Under the pieces are notes generated by a model. That model did no database searches. It was not told the DNA's origin and saw only the letters and a list, made by a program, of their open reading frames with translations. A stretch of 64,000 bases of DNA from SLRI01 sp942491185 (GTDB lineage: Bacteria; Pseudomonadota; Alphaproteobacteria; Geminicoccales; Geminicoccaceae), in assembly GCA_942491185.1 (NCBI GenBank), contig CALOAB010000021.1, positions 62,001 through 126,000 on the forward strand. Direction: 5' to 3'. Positions within the stretch are counted from its first letter, which is position 1. Every line of letters starts with the position of its first letter. Made by a program: the position numbers and the translations under genes. Shown here in pieces: positions 45,867-55,238 of the stretch.

Positions 45867-46904
45867 TCAGGCGCCCTCGAAGAGCGGCGTCGTGATGTAG
45901 CGCTCGGCGAATGACGGGATGATGGCGACAATCATGCGACCGCGCATCTCGGGCCGCGCCGCGACCTCCAAAGCCGCTGCAACCGCGGCGCCAGACGAGA
46001 TTCCGCCAGGGATGCCTTCGGTCCGCGCCAGCTTTCGTGACGTCGCGAAAGCCGTTTCGTTGGCGATCTTGAGGACCTCGTCGACCAGCTCGACGTCGAG
46101 ATTATCGGGTATGAAGCCGGCACCGATACCCTGGATCATGTGCCCTGCCGGTGCCCCGCCCGACAGCACCGGGCTCGCCTCGGGCTCGACGGCAACCAGC
46201 CGCAAGCCGGGCTTGCGCGGCTTGAGCGCCTGACCGCAGCCGGTGATCGTGCCGCCCGTGCCGACCCCGCTGACGATGACGTCGACCGCACCTGCGGTGT
46301 CGCGCCAGATCTCCTCGGCCGTCGATCGCCGGTGGATCGCCGGGTTGGCAGGATTGGCAAACTGCCCGGGCATCACTGAGCCTGGGATCTCGGCGAGGAG
46401 AGCATGGGCGCGATCAATGGCGCCCTTCATGCCGCGTTCACGCGGCGTGAGCTCGATCTCCGCACCCAGCAGCTTGAGCATCTTGCGCCGCTCGACCGAC
46501 ATCGATTCCGGCATCGTCAAGATCAGCCGATAGCCGCGCGCGGCAGCGACGAAGGCAAGCGCGATGCCGGTGTTGCCCGAGGTCGGCTCGACGATCGTGC
46601 CGCCGGGCTCGAGCTTTCCTTCGTCCTCGAGCGCCGTGATCATCGCGACGCCGATCCGGTCCTTGACGCTGGCCAGCGGGTTGAAGAACTCGAGCTTGAG
46701 GAGGAGGTTGGCCTCGATCCCGGCTTCGGCGATGAGCCGCTTGACGCGCACCAGCGGTGTGTTGCCGATGGTCTCGACGATGCTGTCGTAGATCCGGCCG
46801 CGCCCGGGCGGATCGAAGCGCAACCGGGCGCCCCAGGAGTCGGTGTCGTGGGCCGGAACCGTTAGCCCGGTGTCATCGGCATTGGTCGAAGGATCATTTG
46901 GCAT
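45867..46904 (-). CDS. cysK: Cysteine synthase (O-acetylserine sulfhydrylase type)
   Basis: A 345-residue PLP enzyme of the CysK/CysM family making cysteine from O-acetylserine and sulfide. The PLP-Lys lies in NPLASVKDRIG, the substrate loop is EPTSGNTGIALAFVAAARGY, and the phosphate loop is GVGTGGTITGCG. The C-terminal Ser is in GIPGGISSGAAVAAAL. About 45 extra residues precede the usual start of the domain (YDSIVETIGNTPLV), giving a longer N terminus than typical CysK. The ATG at 46904 is the likeliest start but has only a weak ribosome binding site, so a later start is possible. It diverges from the DUF1289 gene. Confidence 0.92.
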   Translation of the reverse strand: MPNDPSTNADDTGLTVPAHDTDSWGARLRFDPPGRGRIYDSIVETIGNTPLVRVKRLIAEAGIEANLLLKLEFFNPLASVKDRIGVAMITALEDEGKLEPGGTIVEPTSGNTGIALAFVAAARGYRLILTMPESMSVERRKMLKLLGAEIELTPRERGMKGAIDRAHALLAEIPGSVMPGQFANPANPAIHRRSTAEEIWRDTAGAVDVIVSGVGTGGTITGCGQALKPRKPGLRLVAVEPEASPVLSGGAPAGHMIQGIGAGFIPDNLDVELVDEVLKIANETAFATSRKLARTEGIPGGISSGAAVAAALEVAARPEMRGRMIVAIIPSFAERYITTPLFEGA

Positions 46905-47114
46905 GGAGCTTCTGCCTCGCCGGTCCGGACATGTCTGAGACTTGCCGCGTCGAGCCTCACATGGGTCGGCGCTTGGCCCTGGAGCCACAGTCACAGGCTT
47001 GTTGACGATGAACCATTGTCGCTTGACGTTGCGCGGGAGGTTCAGGTCGCTCCAACACTAGGCGCCGATCGAGCGGTGCGCTACCTCCAGGCTCTGGACG
47101 ATCCGGCGGCGGCA

Positions 47115-47357
47115 ATGGCGAACCTTCCCGAGATACCATCACCCTGCATCGGCGTCTGCCGTCTCGAGCGGCCGGGCGGGCTTTGTGCCGGCTGCCTGCG
47201 GACAGCGCCAGAGATCGTGCGTTGGCCAGAAGCTTCTAGTGTCGAGCGCCTCGCCATTGTCCAGCAGCTCCGCGAGCGCCGCCGGGCTCGTGGCATCACC
47301 AGTCCCGCCGACAGCCGCCCACGCCGTCGACACCGAAGCCCAACAACCTCTGGATAG
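47115..47357 (+). CDS. DUF1289 family small protein
   Basis: An 80-residue protein with the DUF1289 cysteine pattern PSPCIGVCRLERPGGLCAGCLRT, then EIVRWPEASSVERLAIVQQL. The Cys residues suggest metal or iron-sulfur binding, but function is unknown. The C-terminal 20 residues are Arg/Pro/Ser-rich. The ATG at 47115 is chosen because the conserved part starts a few residues later. The start codon of the next gene lies 10 bases after its stop. Confidence 0.8.
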   Translation: MANLPEIPSPCIGVCRLERPGGLCAGCLRTAPEIVRWPEASSVERLAIVQQLRERRRARGITSPADSRPRRRHRSPTTSG

Positions 47358-47366
47358 CCGACCGAC

Positions 47367-48386
47367 ATGCCCGACCGTCTTCGATCGCTGCTCGACGAGC
47401 GCCGTGTGCTCCTGGCCGATGGTGGCATGGGAACGGCCCTTTTTGCCCGCGGCCTGGAGACCGGCGACAGTCCCGAGCTCTGGAATGTCGATCATGCCGA
47501 TCGGGTGCGCGACGTGCATCGCGAGTTCATCGATGCCGGCTCAGACATCGTCCTCACCAACAGCTTCGGCGGCAACGCCTACCGGCTGAAGCTACACAAC
47601 GCCGAGGGCCGCGTCGCCGAGTTTAACGAGGCCGCGGCAACAGTCGCCCGAGCCGCAGCGCAAGCGGCGGGGAGGCCGGTGATCGTCGCGGGCTCGATCG
47701 GGCCCACGGGCGAGATCCTGGAGCCGGTCGGTGTGCTGCCGGTGGCCGACGCCGAGGCCGCCTTTCGTGCGCAAGCGGCAGCACTGGCCGCAGCTGGCGT
47801 CGATGTGCTCTGGATCGAGACGATGTCTTCTGCCGAGGAGCTGGAGGCTGCGGTCAAAGCCGCCAGCAGCACGGGCCTGCCGGTCTGCGCGACGATGAGC
47901 TTCGACACCAACGGCCGGACGATGATGGGTCTGACGCCGGATGCCGCTCTGGCGCTCGCGCACGGTTTTGTCCCACCGCTCACGGGCTTCGGTGCCAATT
48001 GCGGCATCGGCCCGGCCCAGCTGCTCGCGACGTTGCTGGGCTTCAGCCGTTTCGAGCGGCAGGGCGAGGTAATCATCGCCAAGGGCAATTGCGGCATTCC
48101 CGAATACAGGGACGGCGCCATCCACTACACCGGCACGGCTTCCATCATGGCCGATTACGCGCTCCTCGCCCGCGACGCCGGTGCCCGGATCATCGGCGGC
48201 TGCTGCGGCACCAAGGGCGAGCACCTGGCGGCGATGCGCCGAGCCTTGGACTCGACGGAGCCGAGCGCGGTGCCCGACGTTGAGCGCATCGAAGCGGCGC
48301 TCGGCCCGGTGACCGCAGCCAAGACCGAGCCGGTGGTCAGCCAGCGTGGCGAGCGGCGCCGCAGCCGCAGCCGCGGCGCCGCCTGA
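47367..48386 (+). CDS. bmt: Homocysteine S-methyltransferase family protein (betaine-type)
   Basis: A 339-residue barrel of the homocysteine methyltransferase (Pfam S-methyl_trans) family. Zinc-binding cysteines lie in GANCGIGPAQ and IIGGCCGTKG. The N-terminal LLADGGMGTALFARGL and TNSFGGNAYRL are typical. It transfers a methyl group to homocysteine to give methionine. The donor could be betaine (as in many alphaproteobacterial bmt genes) or, if it acts with separately encoded cobalamin modules, methyltetrahydrofolate. No cobalamin domain is present here. The C-terminal tail is Arg/Ser-rich. It follows DUF1289 closely and may be co-transcribed. Confidence 0.85.
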   Translation: MPDRLRSLLDERRVLLADGGMGTALFARGLETGDSPELWNVDHADRVRDVHREFIDAGSDIVLTNSFGGNAYRLKLHNAEGRVAEFNEAAATVARAAAQAAGRPVIVAGSIGPTGEILEPVGVLPVADAEAAFRAQAAALAAAGVDVLWIETMSSAEELEAAVKAASSTGLPVCATMSFDTNGRTMMGLTPDAALALAHGFVPPLTGFGANCGIGPAQLLATLLGFSRFERQGEVIIAKGNCGIPEYRDGAIHYTGTASIMADYALLARDAGARIIGGCCGTKGEHLAAMRRALDSTEPSAVPDVERIEAALGPVTAAKTEPVVSQRGERRRSRSRGAA

Positions 48387-48431
48387 TCGCTAACGGCCGA
48401 TCACTGGCGCCTGATTACTGCGACCTGGGCG

Positions 48432-49130
48432 TCAGCCGAGGCTCTTCGCCGTCTGCCCGAACAGCACCTTCTTCGCCTCGTCATCCATGACGGGTGCGCT
48501 GCGGTATTTGGGCCCGAGCTCGTAGGCACGAACCGTCGCCGGCCGCGCTTCGATGCTGCGATACCAGCGCTCCAGGTGGGGAAAATCCTCGAGCTTCTGC
48601 TGCTGGCGCTCGTGTCCGACGGTCCAGGGATACGACGCCATGTCGGCGATCGAGTAGGCGTCGCCGGCGACGAACGGCCGATCGGCCAGCCGCTTGTTCA
48701 AGACGCCATAGAGCCGGTTGGTCTCGTTGACGTAGCGATCCATGGCGTAAGGCAGCTTTTCGGGCGCGTACTGGACAAAATGATGATTCTGGCCGGCCAT
48801 CGGCCCGAGGCCACCCATCTGCCAGAACAGCCATTCCAGGACGGCGACCCGGGTCCGCGTCTCGGTCGAGATGAACTGCCCGGTCTTCTCCGCCAAGTAG
48901 AGCAGGATGGCGCCCGATTCGAAGACCGAGATCGGCGCACCGCCATCGGCTGGCGCATGATCGACGATGGCCGGCATGCGGTTGTTGGGCGCGATCTTCA
49001 AGAACGCCGGGTCGAACTGATCGCCCTTGCCGATATTGATGGGGTGGATCGTGTAGTCGAGGCCGGTTTCCTCGAGAAACATCGTAACCTTGTGGCCGTT
49101 GGGCGTGGGCCAATAGTAGAGATCGATCAC
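48432..49130 (-). CDS. Glutathione S-transferase-like protein, YghU/YfcG type
   Basis: A 232-residue GST. The thioredoxin-like N-terminal domain starts IDLYYWPTPNGHKVTMFLEE, with NNRMPAIVD and the cis-Pro and ESGAILLYLAEK glutathione-site elements. The all-helical C-terminal domain contains GLGPMAGQNHHFVQYAPE and DAYSIADMASYPW. The TPNGHK motif and the GQNHHF stretch match the disulfide-bond reductase Nu class (YghU, YfcG). The start is probably the GTG at 49130 (AGGCAGG about 6 bases upstream); ATG at 49148 is in frame without a ribosome binding site. It is convergent with bmt. Confidence 0.88.
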   Translation of the reverse strand: MIDLYYWPTPNGHKVTMFLEETGLDYTIHPINIGKGDQFDPAFLKIAPNNRMPAIVDHAPADGGAPISVFESGAILLYLAEKTGQFISTETRTRVAVLEWLFWQMGGLGPMAGQNHHFVQYAPEKLPYAMDRYVNETNRLYGVLNKRLADRPFVAGDAYSIADMASYPWTVGHERQQQKLEDFPHLERWYRSIEARPATVRAYELGPKYRSAPVMDDEAKKVLFGQTAKSLG

Positions 49131-49234
49131 CTGTTGCCTGCCTTTCATCTGCTGCGTTGGCGCCGGAGATGGCCGGCGCACCTGCCGCCGTCAACCGCAG
49201 GCCGGGTTACGAGACGGTCGGCCGCCCCGGCCGA

Positions 49235-51091
49235 TCAGCCGACCGCCTCGATCTCGCCCTCGATCGCGAGCCATCGCTCCTCGACCTTGGCGATGGCCTT
49301 CTCGAGCGCCTGTCGCTCGCCTCCGAGCTTGGCGATGTCGGCCTGATCTCGATAGGTCGAGGGGTCGGCTAGCTGCCGCTCGAGCCGCCGCTTCTCGAGC
49401 TGCAGCTTGCGGATCTCCTGCTCGAGCTCCTTTGCCGCCTTGCGCAGCGGGGCCAGCTTTTGCCGGCGCTCGCTGCCGGTCACTGTCCGCACGGGCTTGG
49501 CGTCGCCCCGGGAGGCCTTCGCGCCCTGCCCGTCGCCGGCGAGCAGCATGCGCCGGTAGGCGTCCAGATCGTCGTCATAGACCCGAACCCGGCCGTCCTT
49601 GACCAGCCACAGCCGATCGGCGGTCATCTCCACCAGATGCCGGTCATGGCTGACCAGAATCACCGCACCAGGGAACTCGTTGATCGCCTCGATCAAAGCC
49701 TCACGGCTGTCGATGTCAAGATGGTTCGAGGGTTCGTCCAAGATCAGGAGCTGCGGCTTGGCGACCGCCACCAATGCCAGGCACAGCCGGGTCTTCTCAC
49801 CGCCCGACAGATGCCCGGCCTTGGTCTCGGCGCGCGCCTGGGTCAGGCCGAAGCCGCCGAGCATCCCGCGCAGCCGTTCCGGGCGCTCGTTCGGCAGAGC
49901 CCGCTGCAGATGCTGGAGCGCCGTCTCTTCGCTGCGCAGATCCTCGGCCTGGTGCTGGGCGAAAAAGCCGATCCGCAACCCGGAGCTGCGGTTGATCTCG
50001 CCGGCAGCCTCGCTCAGCTGGCCGGCCAGCAGCTTCGCCAGTGTCGACTTGCCATTGCCGTTCGCACCCAGAAGCGCGATGCGGTCGTCGGGGTCTAGTC
50101 TGAGATCGATGCCTGTCAGCACCGGCGGGCCGCCATAGCCCACCGCAACCTGGTCCAGCGTTACCAAGGGGGGTGCTGGCATCTCGGGCTTCGGCAAGCG
50201 GAAGACCACGTCGGGCTCCGGCGGCGGTGGCGCCGTCTGGCCCATCTTCTCCAGCATCTTCAGCCGGCTCTGCGCCTGCTTGGCTTTCGACGCCTTGTAG
50301 CGAAAGCGATCGACGAAGGCCTGGAGATGCTTGCGGCGCGTGTCCTCGCCCTTGCGCTGCTTGGCCAGGAGCTCGCGCTGCTCCAGCCGGATCCGCTCGA
50401 AGCCGTCGTAGTTGCCGGTGTAGAGCTTGAGCTTGCCACCTTCGAGATGGACGATGCGATCGGGGATGCTGTTCAAGAGGTCGCGGTCGTGGCTGATCAG
50501 AATGAGCGTGCGTGGGTAGCGCTTGAGATAGCTCTCGAGCCACAGCGCCGCCTCGAGGTCGAGATGGTTGGTCGGCTCGTCGAGCAGCATGAGATCGGGC
50601 TCGGCGAAGAGGGTCGCGGCCAGGGCGACGCGCATCCGCCAGCCGCCGGAGAAGCTGGCAAGCGGCCGGCCCTGCATCGCCTCGTCGAAGCCCAGGCCGT
50701 TGAGGATGCGCGACGCCTTGGCTGGCGCTGCTTCGGCGCCGATCTCGTAGAGCCGCATCTCGATGTCGGCGATACGCTCGGCGCTGGGCCCGCGCTCGCG
50801 CTCGTCGAGCAGCGCCTGCCGCTCGAGGTCGGCCGCGAGCACGGCTGCGAGCGGTGTCGTCGCACCCCCCGGCGCATCCTGGGCGACGCTGCCGATCCGC
50901 GCCTTGGCCGGCAGCTGCACGTCGCCCTGGTCGGCCTGCAGCTCACCCAGGATGAGCTTGAACAGGCTCGACTTGCCGGTGCCGTTGCGACCGACGAAAC
51001 CGACCTTCTGGCCGGCCGCGATCTGCAGGTCGGCGCCTTCGATCAGCACCCGGCCGGCGATTCGCAGCGTGATATTGGCAAGCGTCAGCAT
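49235..51091 (-). CDS. ABC-F family ATPase (YheS/Uup-like)
   Basis: A 618-residue soluble protein with two ABC modules and no membrane segments. First module: Walker A GRNGTGKSS, signature FSGGWRMRVALA, Walker B LMLLDEPTNHLDLE. Second module: GANGNGKST, LSGGEKTRLCLAL, LLILDEPSNHLD. Between them is the ABC-F linker (about residues 235-290, RKHLQAFVDRFRYKASKAKQ). A C-terminal coiled-coil tail (from about 540, KELEQEIRKLQLEKRRLERQ) suggests the YheS or Uup branch. ABC-F proteins bind the ribosomal E site and relieve stalled translation or assist assembly. Start at the second in-frame methionine, 51091, by homology (MLTLANITL). Confidence 0.92.
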   Translation of the reverse strand: MLTLANITLRIAGRVLIEGADLQIAAGQKVGFVGRNGTGKSSLFKLILGELQADQGDVQLPAKARIGSVAQDAPGGATTPLAAVLAADLERQALLDERERGPSAERIADIEMRLYEIGAEAAPAKASRILNGLGFDEAMQGRPLASFSGGWRMRVALAATLFAEPDLMLLDEPTNHLDLEAALWLESYLKRYPRTLILISHDRDLLNSIPDRIVHLEGGKLKLYTGNYDGFERIRLEQRELLAKQRKGEDTRRKHLQAFVDRFRYKASKAKQAQSRLKMLEKMGQTAPPPPEPDVVFRLPKPEMPAPPLVTLDQVAVGYGGPPVLTGIDLRLDPDDRIALLGANGNGKSTLAKLLAGQLSEAAGEINRSSGLRIGFFAQHQAEDLRSEETALQHLQRALPNERPERLRGMLGGFGLTQARAETKAGHLSGGEKTRLCLALVAVAKPQLLILDEPSNHLDIDSREALIEAINEFPGAVILVSHDRHLVEMTADRLWLVKDGRVRVYDDDLDAYRRMLLAGDGQGAKASRGDAKPVRTVTGSERRQKLAPLRKAAKELEQEIRKLQLEKRRLERQLADPSTYRDQADIAKLGGERQALEKAIAKVEERWLAIEGEIEAVG

Positions 51092-51189
51092 GGCGATGGC
51101 GTGCGCCCGATCCTGCAAACGGGCTCTGTGAGCCTGTCCAAGAGGTGCTGCACCACCGGCGCAGCACCTCGGTTGGTTGGTGTGGCTGC

Positions 51190-51738
51190 TTACTGGACGT
51201 CGGCCAGCACGCGCACCGTGATCATCTGGTCGGGATTGCGCGGCGGCTCACCCTTCGCGATGGCATCGACATGCTCCATGCCGTCGACGACCCGTCCCCA
51301 GACCGTGTACTGGCCATTGAGGTGCCCGGTCGGCCCAAAGGTGATGAAGAACTGGCTGTTGGCGCTGTTCGGATCCTGGGTGCGTGCCATGCCGAGGGTG
51401 CCCCGCTCGAAGGGCGTCTTCGAGAATTCGGCTGGGAGGTCCGGCTTGGCCGAGCCGCCCGTGCCGGTGCCGGTGGGGTCGCCGGTCTGCGCCATGAAGC
51501 CGTCGATGACCCGATGAAAGACGATGCCGTCATAGAAGCCTTCGCGCGCCAGCTCCTTGATCCGGGCGACATGCTGCGGCGCCACGTCGGGCAGCAGCTC
51601 GACCGTGACCGGACCGCTTTCCAGGGTGATCACGAGGGTGTTCTCGGGGTCGAGGCTCTGGGCCGTCGAAGGGTTGGCGGACATGACGATGAAAAAGCCT
51701 CCAAACAGGGTGAGAAGCAGCTTGCGCCGACTGAGCAC
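51190..51738 (-). CDS. Exported cyclophilin-type peptidyl-prolyl isomerase
   Basis: A 182-residue cyclophilin. It starts with a twin-Arg-like basic segment and hydrophobic signal (SRRKLLLTLFGGFFIVMSA, cleaved near PSTAQ), so it is probably periplasmic. The domain has the catalytic Arg in FHRVIDGFMAQTGDPTGTG and the NSANSQFFITFG and NGQYTVWGRVVDGM stretches. The GTG start at 51738 is chosen because it gives the signal peptide directly; no ATG is available except inside the signal or far upstream. The tryptophan that confers strong cyclosporin binding is not at the usual place, as in bacterial PpiA/B. Confidence 0.88.
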   Translation of the reverse strand: MLSRRKLLLTLFGGFFIVMSANPSTAQSLDPENTLVITLESGPVTVELLPDVAPQHVARIKELAREGFYDGIVFHRVIDGFMAQTGDPTGTGTGGSAKPDLPAEFSKTPFERGTLGMARTQDPNSANSQFFITFGPTGHLNGQYTVWGRVVDGMEHVDAIAKGEPPRNPDQMITVRVLADVQ

Positions 51739-51909
51739 TGGACAGATCCCTTGATGTTGTCTGGCGTGGGGCCACCTGAGAAGCCGGACATAGCCTTTCG
51801 TGGCATTTGGCGCTAGGCATGCGCCTGATTTTTGCGGCCCTTTCTGCCCCGTCCTTCCGTTGCTGCAAAGACGCTCGATCCGTCGCACGACCTGCCCCAG
51901 GAGCCCGGC

Positions 51910-53550
51910 TTGGCCGACCTCGACGACCATCAGACCCTTCTCGACGACCAACCGGCGTCAGCCAACGGCGACGCTTCGGTGGGCGAGGCCGCGTCTCGAC
52001 GGCGAACCTTCGCCATCATCTCGCACCCCGATGCCGGCAAGACGACGCTGACCGAGAAGCTGCTCTTGTTCGGCGGTGCCATCCACATGGCCGGCGAGGT
52101 CAAGGCCAAGGGCGACCGCCGTCGGGCGCGCTCGGACTGGATGTCGATCGAGCAGAAGCGCGGCATCTCCGTCTCAACCTCGGTCATGACCTTCGATTAT
52201 GGCGGCTGCACCTTCAACCTGCTCGACACGCCGGGTCACGAAGACTTCTCCGAGGACACCTATCGGACGCTCACCGCGGTCGACAGTGCGGTGATGGTGA
52301 TCGACGCTGCCAAGGGCATCGAGGCCCAGACCTTGAAGCTGTTCGAGGTCTGCCGCCTGCGCGACATGCCGATCATCACCTTCATCAACAAGATGGACCG
52401 CGAGGCGCGCGATCCGTTCGAGCTCCTGGACGAGATCGCCGACCGCCTGGCGCTCGACGTCAGCCCGATGAACTGGCCGGTCGGCATGGGCCAGAATTTT
52501 CGCGGCGTCGCCGAGCGCAGCACCGGCGACGTGCTGTTGATGAAGCAGGATGCCAAGGGCATCGACAGCGAGGAGCGCGTGCCGCGGCTGAGCAACACGC
52601 TGGGCGATCGGGTCGATCCGCGCCAGCTGGAGCAGCTCGACGCCGAGATGGAGCTGGTCGAGGGCGCGCTCGAACCCTTCGACCTCGAGGCCTATCGTGC
52701 CGGCAACCTGACCCCGGTGTTCTTCGGCTCGGCCTTGCGCACCTTCGGCATCAGGGCGCTGCTCGACCAGCTGGCCGCCGCCGCACCATCGCCCCGGCCG
52801 CAGCCGGCCGAACCTATGCCTGTGAAGCCCGACGAGCCGCAGGTGGCGGGCTTCGTCTTCAAGGTCCAGGCCAATATGGACCCGAAGCACCGGGACCGCG
52901 TGGCATTCGTCCGCATCTGCTCGGGCCGTTTCCGGCGCGGCATGAAGCTGAAGATGGTCCGCCACCAAAAGCCCATCGCCATCGCCAATCCGATCTTCTT
53001 CTTCGCCCAGGATCGCGGCCTCGCCGATGAAGCCTACCCCGGCGACATCATCGGCGTGCCCAATCACGGCCAGCTCCGGATCGGCGACGCGCTCTGCGAA
53101 GGCGAGGACCGGCGCTTCGTCGGCATTCCGAGCTTCGCCCCGGAAATCCTGATGCGCGTCCGGCTGGGCGACCCGATGCGCGCGAAGCATCTGAAGAAGG
53201 CGCTCGAGGACCTGGCCGAGGAGGGTGTGACCCAGGTCTTTCGCCCACGGATTGGCGCCGACTGGATCGTCGGCGTGGTGGGCCAGCTGCAGCTCGACGT
53301 GCTCAAGTCGCGCCTCGAGGCCGAGTACAACCTGCCGATCGATTTCGAAGGCGCACCCTATGTCACCGCCCGCTGGTGCGTCGCCGACGACGCCAGCGAG
53401 CTCGAGCGGTTCGAGCAGGCCAAGCGCGCCAGCCTCGCCGAGGACCGCGACGGCCAGCCGGTCTTCCTCGCCCGCAACAGTTGGGATCTCGGCCGCATCC
53501 AGGAAGACTTTCCGAAGATTCGCTTCCAGAAAACCCGCGAGCGAGCCTGA
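51910..53550 (+). CDS. prfC: Peptide chain release factor 3
   Basis: A 546-residue translational GTPase that removes RF1/RF2 from the ribosome after termination. G1 ISHPDAGKTTLTEK, G2 RGISVSTSVM, G3 DTPGHEDFSEDTYR and G4 NKMDREARDP are present. Domains II and III follow, with the RF3-typical FVFKVQANMDPKHRDRVAF. The start is probably TTG at 51910, with AGGAG 6 bases upstream. No in-frame ATG precedes the GTPase domain; a TTG at 51832 also keeps the frame. Either gives about 30-55 residues before RRRTFAIIS, longer than in E. coli, and this N-terminal tail is Asp/Ala-rich. Confidence 0.93.
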   Translation: MADLDDHQTLLDDQPASANGDASVGEAASRRRTFAIISHPDAGKTTLTEKLLLFGGAIHMAGEVKAKGDRRRARSDWMSIEQKRGISVSTSVMTFDYGGCTFNLLDTPGHEDFSEDTYRTLTAVDSAVMVIDAAKGIEAQTLKLFEVCRLRDMPIITFINKMDREARDPFELLDEIADRLALDVSPMNWPVGMGQNFRGVAERSTGDVLLMKQDAKGIDSEERVPRLSNTLGDRVDPRQLEQLDAEMELVEGALEPFDLEAYRAGNLTPVFFGSALRTFGIRALLDQLAAAAPSPRPQPAEPMPVKPDEPQVAGFVFKVQANMDPKHRDRVAFVRICSGRFRRGMKLKMVRHQKPIAIANPIFFFAQDRGLADEAYPGDIIGVPNHGQLRIGDALCEGEDRRFVGIPSFAPEILMRVRLGDPMRAKHLKKALEDLAEEGVTQVFRPRIGADWIVGVVGQLQLDVLKSRLEAEYNLPIDFEGAPYVTARWCVADDASELERFEQAKRASLAEDRDGQPVFLARNSWDLGRIQEDFPKIRFQKTRERA

Positions 53551-54238
53551 AGCCTCGAGGCGTCAACTGGCGCAGCGAGGGGCCTCTCGATTTGGCCCGC
53601 TCGGTCGAGGTCTGGCTGGCGCACGAGCGGAGCCGACTCCAGCGACGTAGGCCTCCCGCAGCGATCTGTCGCCCGTGCCGCTCGCCGTCGAAAGCCCCGT
53701 GACGATGTCCTGCGTGCCGATCGAACAGCCGCGCGCGACTCGAAAAGCCGTTGCCGAAGCAGATAAGGGACCCGGCCGGCAGACGGATCTGCCTCTATCG
53801 AAAACAGGGCTAGAGGCAGATCCTACGGGAGAACATATGCGGCCATGACGCAACCTCGCTGCTCAACATTGCGCGCAAGAAGCCCAGTGCAATGATCGGT
53901 AACGACCATTGGAGCGCAGCACGCAACGTCTTCGGTGCGTGCCCAAGACCAACACCAAACCCGGACATGACGATCACGATCATTTGGCGTGAGGCGGTCT
54001 GCCGGCCGTCGGCCAACGCACGAGCCAGACATTTTGAAGGGTCGGTGCTGCATCGAGCGAGCAGCGTGACAAACGGCGAAGGAGGAAATCCATTCGCTCC
54101 GCACCTCATTGCGTCCGGCGACGGCCAACACCGAAGGCGGACATAACGACAGTTCGGCTATGCCTCGCAATCGGTGTGCGGACCAACACCAAACCCGGAC
54201 ATGGCGGATGCCGTGAGCTGCTTGCTTTCCCGATGCGC
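53551..54238. repeat. Non-coding interval with short dispersed repeats
   Basis: This gap of nearly 700 bases holds no convincing gene. Two exact 23-base copies starting GACCAACACCAAACCCGGAC lie at 53947-53969 and 54181-54203. A diverged copy (GGCCAACACCGAAGGCGGAC) lies at 54123-54144. All have the same orientation. The stretch just before the first two copies is also alike (TCGGTG followed by GTGC/GTGCG). Open frames through here merely reread the repeats in different frames. These may be remnants of an intergenic repeat family. Confidence 0.5.
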
Positions 54239-55189
54239 TCAGCTGGCAACGACATTCAAGAGCGGCTCGCCGGCGAGCCAACGCTCCAGATTCGTCATGA
54301 AGAAGCGGGCATGTCGGAGTTCCCAATCGGCCACCCGGTCACTCATGTGCGGCGTCATCAGGACATTGTCGAGATGCCACAGCGGGCTTGAGTCAGGCAG
54401 TGGCTCGGTGGCGAAAACATCGAGATAAGCGCCGGCAATGCGACGCTGCTGCAGGGCGTCGACCACCGCCGTCTCGTCGACCACCGCACCCCGCGACGCA
54501 TTGAGCAGAAACGCGCTCGGCCGCATCGCCGCGAGCACGCGCATGTCGATCAGGTGGCGGGTCTCGGGCACCAGGCGGACGTTGACACTCAAGTAGTCAC
54601 AAGTGCCGGCCACCTCGCCGAGGCGGTCCAGCGGTTGAATGTCGTCGAAGGCTGCATGCGGCGTCGGCCGGCGGGCAACGCCGACGACCCGAAGACCCAG
54701 CGCCTTGGCGCGCGTGGCGAAGGCCGTCCCGATCGCCCCGGTACCGACGATGGCGAGCGTCTGGCCCTCGATGGCGGCAAAGCTCCAGGGCGCCCAGCGT
54801 GTCGCCATGTGGTCGCGAGCAGCGCGGCCGAAGCCGCGATTCATGGCGATCAACGCACCGAGCAAGGTCTCGGCGAGAAAAGGTGCCAGCACGCCCGCAC
54901 CGTTGGTCAGGCGCGGGCCGGACCCGGCGCCAGCGGCCAGATGGTCGAAGCCGGAGCCACCCACATGGATCCACTCGATGCCCGGGCGATGGCGCAGTTC
55001 GGCGTGCGCGGTCCGCGGGAAATCGTCGGTGACGCAGCTATAGGCGACGGTCGCGGGACAGTCGGTCGCCCTGAGCGCGTCGGCGCCACGGGCAATCGTG
55101 AAGCGCAGTTCTGGAAAGCGCGTCTCGAGCTCGCCCGACCAGGCATCGGCGTTGGCGTGCGCGATCAGCAGTCTCGGCGGTTGTTGCAT
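54239..55189 (-). CDS. D-isomer-specific 2-hydroxyacid dehydrogenase
   Basis: A 316-residue NAD(P)-dependent dehydrogenase resembling glyoxylate/hydroxypyruvate reductases (GhrA type). The nucleotide-binding loop is LAIVGTGAIGTAFATRAKALG. The catalytic Arg lies in LLNASRGAVVDE, the Glu in YLDVFATEPLPDSSPLW, and the His in VLMTPHMSDRV. The substrate domain is at the two ends. An Arg after VVGVARR suggests a preference for NADPH, but this is weak. The physiological substrate is not determined. It is downstream of the proton-channel cassette and on the same strand, 49 bases after it. Confidence 0.88.
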   Translation of the reverse strand: MQQPPRLLIAHANADAWSGELETRFPELRFTIARGADALRATDCPATVAYSCVTDDFPRTAHAELRHRPGIEWIHVGGSGFDHLAAGAGSGPRLTNGAGVLAPFLAETLLGALIAMNRGFGRAARDHMATRWAPWSFAAIEGQTLAIVGTGAIGTAFATRAKALGLRVVGVARRPTPHAAFDDIQPLDRLGEVAGTCDYLSVNVRLVPETRHLIDMRVLAAMRPSAFLLNASRGAVVDETAVVDALQQRRIAGAYLDVFATEPLPDSSPLWHLDNVLMTPHMSDRVADWELRHARFFMTNLERWLAGEPLLNVVAS

Positions 55190-55238
55190 GGCGGCGACTT
55201 CCTCGGCACCGCCGCTCGACCCTCAGGCGGATGGCGCG

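Noticed and set aside
46905..47114. SAM-type riboswitch before the homocysteine methyltransferase operon
   Set aside because: No match to SAM-I, SAM-II or SAH riboswitch core sequences could be seen in this gap.
53823..54326. Minus-strand frame of 167 codons in the prfC-dehydrogenase gap
   Set aside because: It reads the intergenic repeats (HVRVWCWS appearing twice) and overlaps the end of the dehydrogenase gene. It has no ribosome binding site and no family similarity.
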